From Collinsella aerofaciens (GTDB lineage Bacteria; Actinomycetota; Coriobacteriia; Coriobacteriales; Coriobacteriaceae): 7,804 nucleotides of DNA. The notes beneath the pieces are model-generated. The model was not told where the DNA came from and did no database searches. It saw only the letters and a list, made by a program, of their open reading frames with translations. Positions 5,017 through 7,804 of the stretch are shown here, in pieces. Each line of letters starts with the position of its first letter. Position 1 is the first letter of the stretch. Position numbers and translations under genes: made by a program. The stretch lies in NCBI GenBank assembly GCA_905213325.1, contig CAJMHW010000054.1, positions 1 to 7,804 of the forward strand. Direction: 5' to 3'.

Positions 5017-5970
5017 ATGGACAAGGCTGCATCTACCGGCCATTCTGACCGCTGCCGCATCGTCGTCGATACCTGCTGCGACTTTAGCCCCGAGGTCGCT
5101 GCGAACCTCGATGTCGATATCTTGGGCTTCCCCTTTATCATCGATGGCGAGGAGCGCACGGACGATATCTGGTCGAGCATGAGCCCTAAGGAGTTCTACG
5201 ACCGCATGCGCGCCGGTGCCCGCGTGTCCACCTCGGCTGTGTCGCTCGGTCGCTATATCGAGTTCTTTACCGAGTGCGCCAAAGAGGGCACACCCACGGT
5301 CTACCTGTGCTTTACCTCGGCGCTGTCGTCGAGCTACAACTCCGCGTGCCAGGCGGCAGATGCCGTGCGCGCCGAGTATCCCGATTTTGAGCTGTACGTG
5401 GTCGACAACGCTCTGCCCTGTGCAACCGGCGCGCTCTTGGCGCTCGAGGCCGTGCGCCAGCGCTCGGCGGGACTCACCGCCAAGCAGCTGGTCGACTGGG
5501 CAAACGAGGCAAAGACCTACGTCCACGGTTACTTTACGCTCGAGAGCTTCGACGCGCTGGCTGCCGGCGGCCGCATTCCGCCCGCGGCGGCGCAACTCAC
5601 GGCAAAGCTCGATGTCAAGCCCGAGCTCTCCTACGACCTTGCCGGCTCGCTGTCGCTGATCGGCGTCAACCGCGGCCGCAAGAAGGCGCTCAAGTCCATC
5701 CTCAAGTCGTTCCGCGAGAACTACGTGCCCGATCGCACCATGCCCATCGCCATCATGACGGCCGATGCCGAAAAGGATGGTGACTGGCTCGAAGCCGCCA
5801 TCCGCAAGGAGGAGGGTTGCGCCGACGTCACGATCATTCGCGGCTCCGTGGGTCCCACCATCGGCTCGCACGTGGGCCCCGGCATGGTGGGCTGCGCGTT
5901 TTGGGGTAAGAACCGCGCCGACAAGGCGTCGCTTTCCGACCGTATCGCCCGCCGCGTGCGCGGTCAGTAG
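5017..5970 (+). CDS. DegV family fatty-acid-binding protein
   Basis: DegV/FakB-type proteins bind one fatty acid between two domains; FakB members present it to the kinase FakA for phosphorylation and use in phospholipids. The 317 residues have the family landmarks: the opening strand RIVVDTCCDFSPEVA with the DxxxD pattern, RVSTSAVS (the usual TSxPS position), the SALSSSYNSA segment, SFDALAAGGRIPPAAA near the middle (family SLEYLxxGGRIS), KPELSYDLAGSLSLIG, and the terminal GPTIGSHVGPGMVG. Pro is replaced by Val in the TSxPS motif, a small deviation. ATG 5017 is preceded by AAGGAG eight bases away. No fakA gene is nearby, so whether it works as a FakB is not shown. It follows the hpf terminator and has no terminator of its own that I can see. 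Confidence 0.92.
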   Translation: MDKAASTGHSDRCRIVVDTCCDFSPEVAANLDVDILGFPFIIDGEERTDDIWSSMSPKEFYDRMRAGARVSTSAVSLGRYIEFFTECAKEGTPTVYLCFTSALSSSYNSACQAADAVRAEYPDFELYVVDNALPCATGALLALEAVRQRSAGLTAKQLVDWANEAKTYVHGYFTLESFDALAAGGRIPPAAAQLTAKLDVKPELSYDLAGSLSLIGVNRGRKKALKSILKSFRENYVPDRTMPIAIMTADAEKDGDWLEAAIRKEEGCADVTIIRGSVGPTIGSHVGPGMVGCAFWGKNRADKASLSDRIARRVRGQ

Positions 5971-6068
5971 GCAAGCGCTGCGTCCGTAATCGCCCTCGAC
6001 TCACAGCCCAAACGCTGGCACCGAGTATTCAACCTGGTAACAACACCCAACCCAAAAGGAAAGGTTTC

Positions 6069-7148
6069 ATGGCAAACAAGCTCTCCGTCGCATTCATCGG
6101 CACCGGAATCATGGGTGCCCCCATCGCCGGCCACATTCTGGACGCCGGCTATCCCGTCACGGTCAACAACCGCACCAAGTCCAAGGCCGCCGCGCTTATC
6201 GAGCGCGGCGCCGTCTGGGCAGATACGCCGGCCGATGCCGCGGCGAACGCCGATGTCGTCTTTACCATGGTGGGCTATCCCTCCGAGGTCGAGGAACTCT
6301 ACCTGGCGGGCGACGGCCTGCTCGCGTGCACTAAGCCCGGCGCGGTCTTGATCGACCTCACCACGAGCTCGCCCGAGCTTGCCCGTGACATTGCCGAGGC
6401 CGCCCAGGTTTCTGGTCGCATGGCGTTTGACTGCCCCGTCACCGGCGGCGAGTCGGGCGCTATCGCCGGTACGCTCACGGCTATCGTGGGCGCTACCGAG
6501 AACGACATCGCGCCGGTCCGCGACATCCTTGCCACCTTTGCGGCCAACATCTGCTGCTTCGACGGCGCCGGCAAGGGCCAGGCTGCCAAGCTCGCCAACC
6601 AGGTGTCGCTGGGCGCCTGCATGGTCGGCATGGCAGACGCCATGGCATTTGCCGAGCTGAGCGGCCTTGATCTGGAGAAGACCCGCCAGATGATCCTGGG
6701 CGGTACCGGCAAGTCCGGCGCCATGGAGAGCCTGGCTACCAAGGCGCTCGACGGCGACTACAAGCCCGGCTTTATGGTCGAGCACTTCATCAAGGACCTG
6801 CGCTTGGCGCTCGCCTATGCCGACGATCGCGAGCTTGCGCTGCCCGGCGCCGACGTGGCCTTTACGCTCTACGACATGCTCGATGCCATCGGTGGTGCCA
6901 AGCTGGGCACCCAGGCCATCACGGTCCTCTATAAGGAGGAGGCCGACGCCATCGCCGCCGGTCTGGACTGGTCGCAGTATCGTCCCGAAGAGCACGGTGC
7001 TCACGAGGACGGCTGCGGTTGCGGCGAGCACGGCGACGACCATGAGTGCGGTTGCGGCCACCACCATGGCGAGGACCACGAGTGCTGCGGCGGCCACGGC
7101 CATGATGATGGCCACGAGTGCTGCTGCGGCCACCATCACGGGGAGTAG
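6069..7148 (+). CDS. NAD(P)-dependent beta-hydroxyacid dehydrogenase with His/Cys-rich tail
   Basis: This is a cytoplasmic oxidoreductase of the 3-hydroxyisobutyrate dehydrogenase / 2-hydroxy-3-oxopropionate reductase family. The Rossmann loop FIGTGIMGAPIAG is at 9-21. Arg 35 in VNNRTKSKA after the second strand favours NADP(H). DCPVTGGESGAIAGTL (121-136) is the substrate-binding signature, and GKGQAAKLANQ (168-178) carries the catalytic Lys 174. KDLRLAL (242-248) is the conserved second-domain segment. The enzyme proper ends near residue 305. Residues 309-359 are an added tail with 14 His and 9 Cys in four imperfect repeats, a likely metal-binding extension absent from ordinary family members. 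AGGAAAGG precedes ATG 6069. The substrate cannot be told from sequence. The next gene starts five bases after the stop, so they are probably cotranscribed. Confidence 0.88.
   Translation: MANKLSVAFIGTGIMGAPIAGHILDAGYPVTVNNRTKSKAAALIERGAVWADTPADAAANADVVFTMVGYPSEVEELYLAGDGLLACTKPGAVLIDLTTSSPELARDIAEAAQVSGRMAFDCPVTGGESGAIAGTLTAIVGATENDIAPVRDILATFAANICCFDGAGKGQAAKLANQVSLGACMVGMADAMAFAELSGLDLEKTRQMILGGTGKSGAMESLATKALDGDYKPGFMVEHFIKDLRLALAYADDRELALPGADVAFTLYDMLDAIGGAKLGTQAITVLYKEEADAIAAGLDWSQYRPEEHGAHEDGCGCGEHGDDHECGCGHHHGEDHECCGGHGHDDGHECCCGHHHGE
7014..7145 (+). repeat. Four-unit repeat encoding His/Cys-rich tail
   Basis: Units 7014-7046, 7047-7082, 7083-7118 and 7119-7145 encode the imperfect series CGCGEHGDDHE, CGCGHHHGEDHE, CCGGHGHDDGHE and CCCGHHHGE. 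The DNA words TGCGGCC, CACGAGTG and CACCATGGC or close variants recur, which suggests growth by tandem duplication. Confidence 0.85.
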
Positions 7149-7153
7149 CGCCC

Positions 7154-7582
7154 ATGAGCTGGACGTTCGTGGTGCTTGCGCTGGTGCTCTTTCTCTTCGC
7201 GATCTACATTGGCTTTTTGTGCGGCCAGTGGGCGTGCGAAAAGCGCGTCATCACCAAGCGCGACTACTGGATTGCCAACTTTGCGGGAGCGGCGGCAGTC
7301 ATCCTGCTGACCTGGGTGTTCTCGCTGTTCCCGCTGGTGCAGTTTGCGCCGATCGGCTGGCTCGGCGGCTTTATCGCCGGCCTTAAGATGAGCTTTGGCG
7401 AGTCCGTCGGTCCGTGGCGCAAACACGACGAGGTCTTTAACGTTAACAAGGCTCACCGCGCCGCCGCCGACGCGGGCGATGCCGAGGAGCGCCGCCGTGC
7501 GCGTCGCAATGGCGCGGCCGACCGACAGCTCATCTCGGTCACCGATGACAGCAAGGGTGCTGACAAGCACGCTAAGAAATAG
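7154..7582 (+). CDS. Small membrane protein of unknown function
   Basis: I do not recognise the family. The 142 residues start at ATG 7154, with GGGGAG eight bases upstream inside the end of the preceding gene. A first hydrophobic helix spans about 4-24 and a second region about 38-78 (ANFAGAAAVILLTWVFSLFP, then a Gly-rich GWLGGFIAGLKM), so two or three membrane passes. It continues as a cytoplasm-like, strongly basic tail with EERRRARRNGAADR (111-124) and ends in Lys. Gene spacing of 5 bases upstream and 15 downstream indicates translation with both neighbours. Related small proteins may be confined to its own lineage; no functional motif is visible. Confidence 0.75.
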   Translation: MSWTFVVLALVLFLFAIYIGFLCGQWACEKRVITKRDYWIANFAGAAAVILLTWVFSLFPLVQFAPIGWLGGFIAGLKMSFGESVGPWRKHDEVFNVNKAHRAAADAGDAEERRRARRNGAADRQLISVTDDSKGADKHAKK

Positions 7583-7597
7583 TAAAAAGAGGTAACT

Positions 7598-7804
7598 ATG
7601 GCAGAAAACAAAGACGAACAGCTCACCGACGAGGAGCTGGCACAGCTCCAGCTGGCAGAGGAGAACGAGAACGCCGTCGACCGCCTGGTCCAGGAGCTCG
7701 GCTGCCCCACGCGCCGCATCCGTCAGTTTGCCGCCCGCGTGCTGCACCTGCTTGCCGAGCGCGATCCGCAGCGCGTCGTGCCCTGCGTGCCCGCGCTGAT
7801 CGAG
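7598..7804 (+). CDS. HEAT-repeat-like protein, N-terminal part (runs off the right edge)
   Basis: ATG 7598 follows AGAGGT four bases away and starts 15 bases after the membrane protein gene. Only 69 residues are in the window. A charged, Glu-rich start (MAENKDEQLTDEELAQLQLAEE) is followed by AVDRLVQELGCPTRRIRQFAARVLHLLAERDPQRVVPCVPALIE. This shows the paired-helix rhythm of HEAT repeats: a helix, a Pro turn, 'R-FAARVL-LLAERDP' and then 'VVP-VPALIE'. Such alpha-solenoid proteins are usually scaffolds, but with one repeat visible no role can be given. Confidence 0.65.
   Translation, partial: MAENKDEQLTDEELAQLQLAEENENAVDRLVQELGCPTRRIRQFAARVLHLLAERDPQRVVPCVPALIE

Noticed and set aside
4906..5871. 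Long minus-strand open frame opposite degV
   Set aside because: It is a shadow of GC-rich codons; the + strand gives a full DegV protein with all family motifs.
5964..7139. Long minus-strand open frame of 391 codons
   Set aside because: It is the antisense of the dehydrogenase; its start is a low-complexity Ala/Val run mirrored from the His/Cys repeats.

Overview
The window is high-GC bacterial DNA that reads almost entirely on the + strand. Gene content and style (ComF, long-form HPF, DegV, GTG starts, GC-rich codons, Arg-rich tails, intrinsic terminators) suggest an actinobacterial gut anaerobe of the Coriobacteriia, most like Collinsella. That placement is inferred from protein character and gene order, not from a search.

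Left part (1-2292): an Arg-rich C-terminal tail of an upstream protein runs in at the edge with a disturbed reading frame. A strong hairpin follows whose 3' arm carries the ribosome binding site of comF (365-1171). Eleven bases after comF comes a Cys-containing protein (1183-2292) with the layout of AbiEi/DUF559-type proteins: an N-terminal region followed by a Vsr-like, nuclease-fold C-terminus.

Middle (2293-3024): 732 bases without a convincing gene, but the most structured DNA in the window. It holds (a) an AT-rich 209-bp unit bounded by imperfect 43-bp inverted repeats, each containing a CTGTYAC-N7-GTAACAG palindrome; (b) two tandem GC-rich hairpins; (c) a near-consensus promoter (TTAAAC, 17 bp, TATAAT); and (d) about 325 transcribed bases that fold by eye into nested helices with paired ends. 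Because it lies between comF and the gene for the hibernation factor (raiA/hpf), I propose (d) as a candidate raiA-motif noncoding RNA. It leads straight into a lipoprotein gene (3025-4035).

Right part (3025-7804): an amino-acid-type solute-binding lipoprotein with two hairpins behind it; long-form hpf (4353-4937) with its own long leader and an intrinsic terminator; degV (5017-5970); a beta-hydroxyacid dehydrogenase (6069-7148) with an unusual 50-residue His/Cys-rich tail made of four imperfect repeats; a small two-helix membrane protein (7154-7582); and the start of a HEAT-repeat-like protein (7598 onward). The last three are closely packed and probably cotranscribed. The joint theme is weak: DNA uptake or nucleotide salvage (comF), ribosome hibernation (hpf), lipid binding (DegV) and general metabolism, a mostly housekeeping neighbourhood with a structured and possibly regulatory middle.
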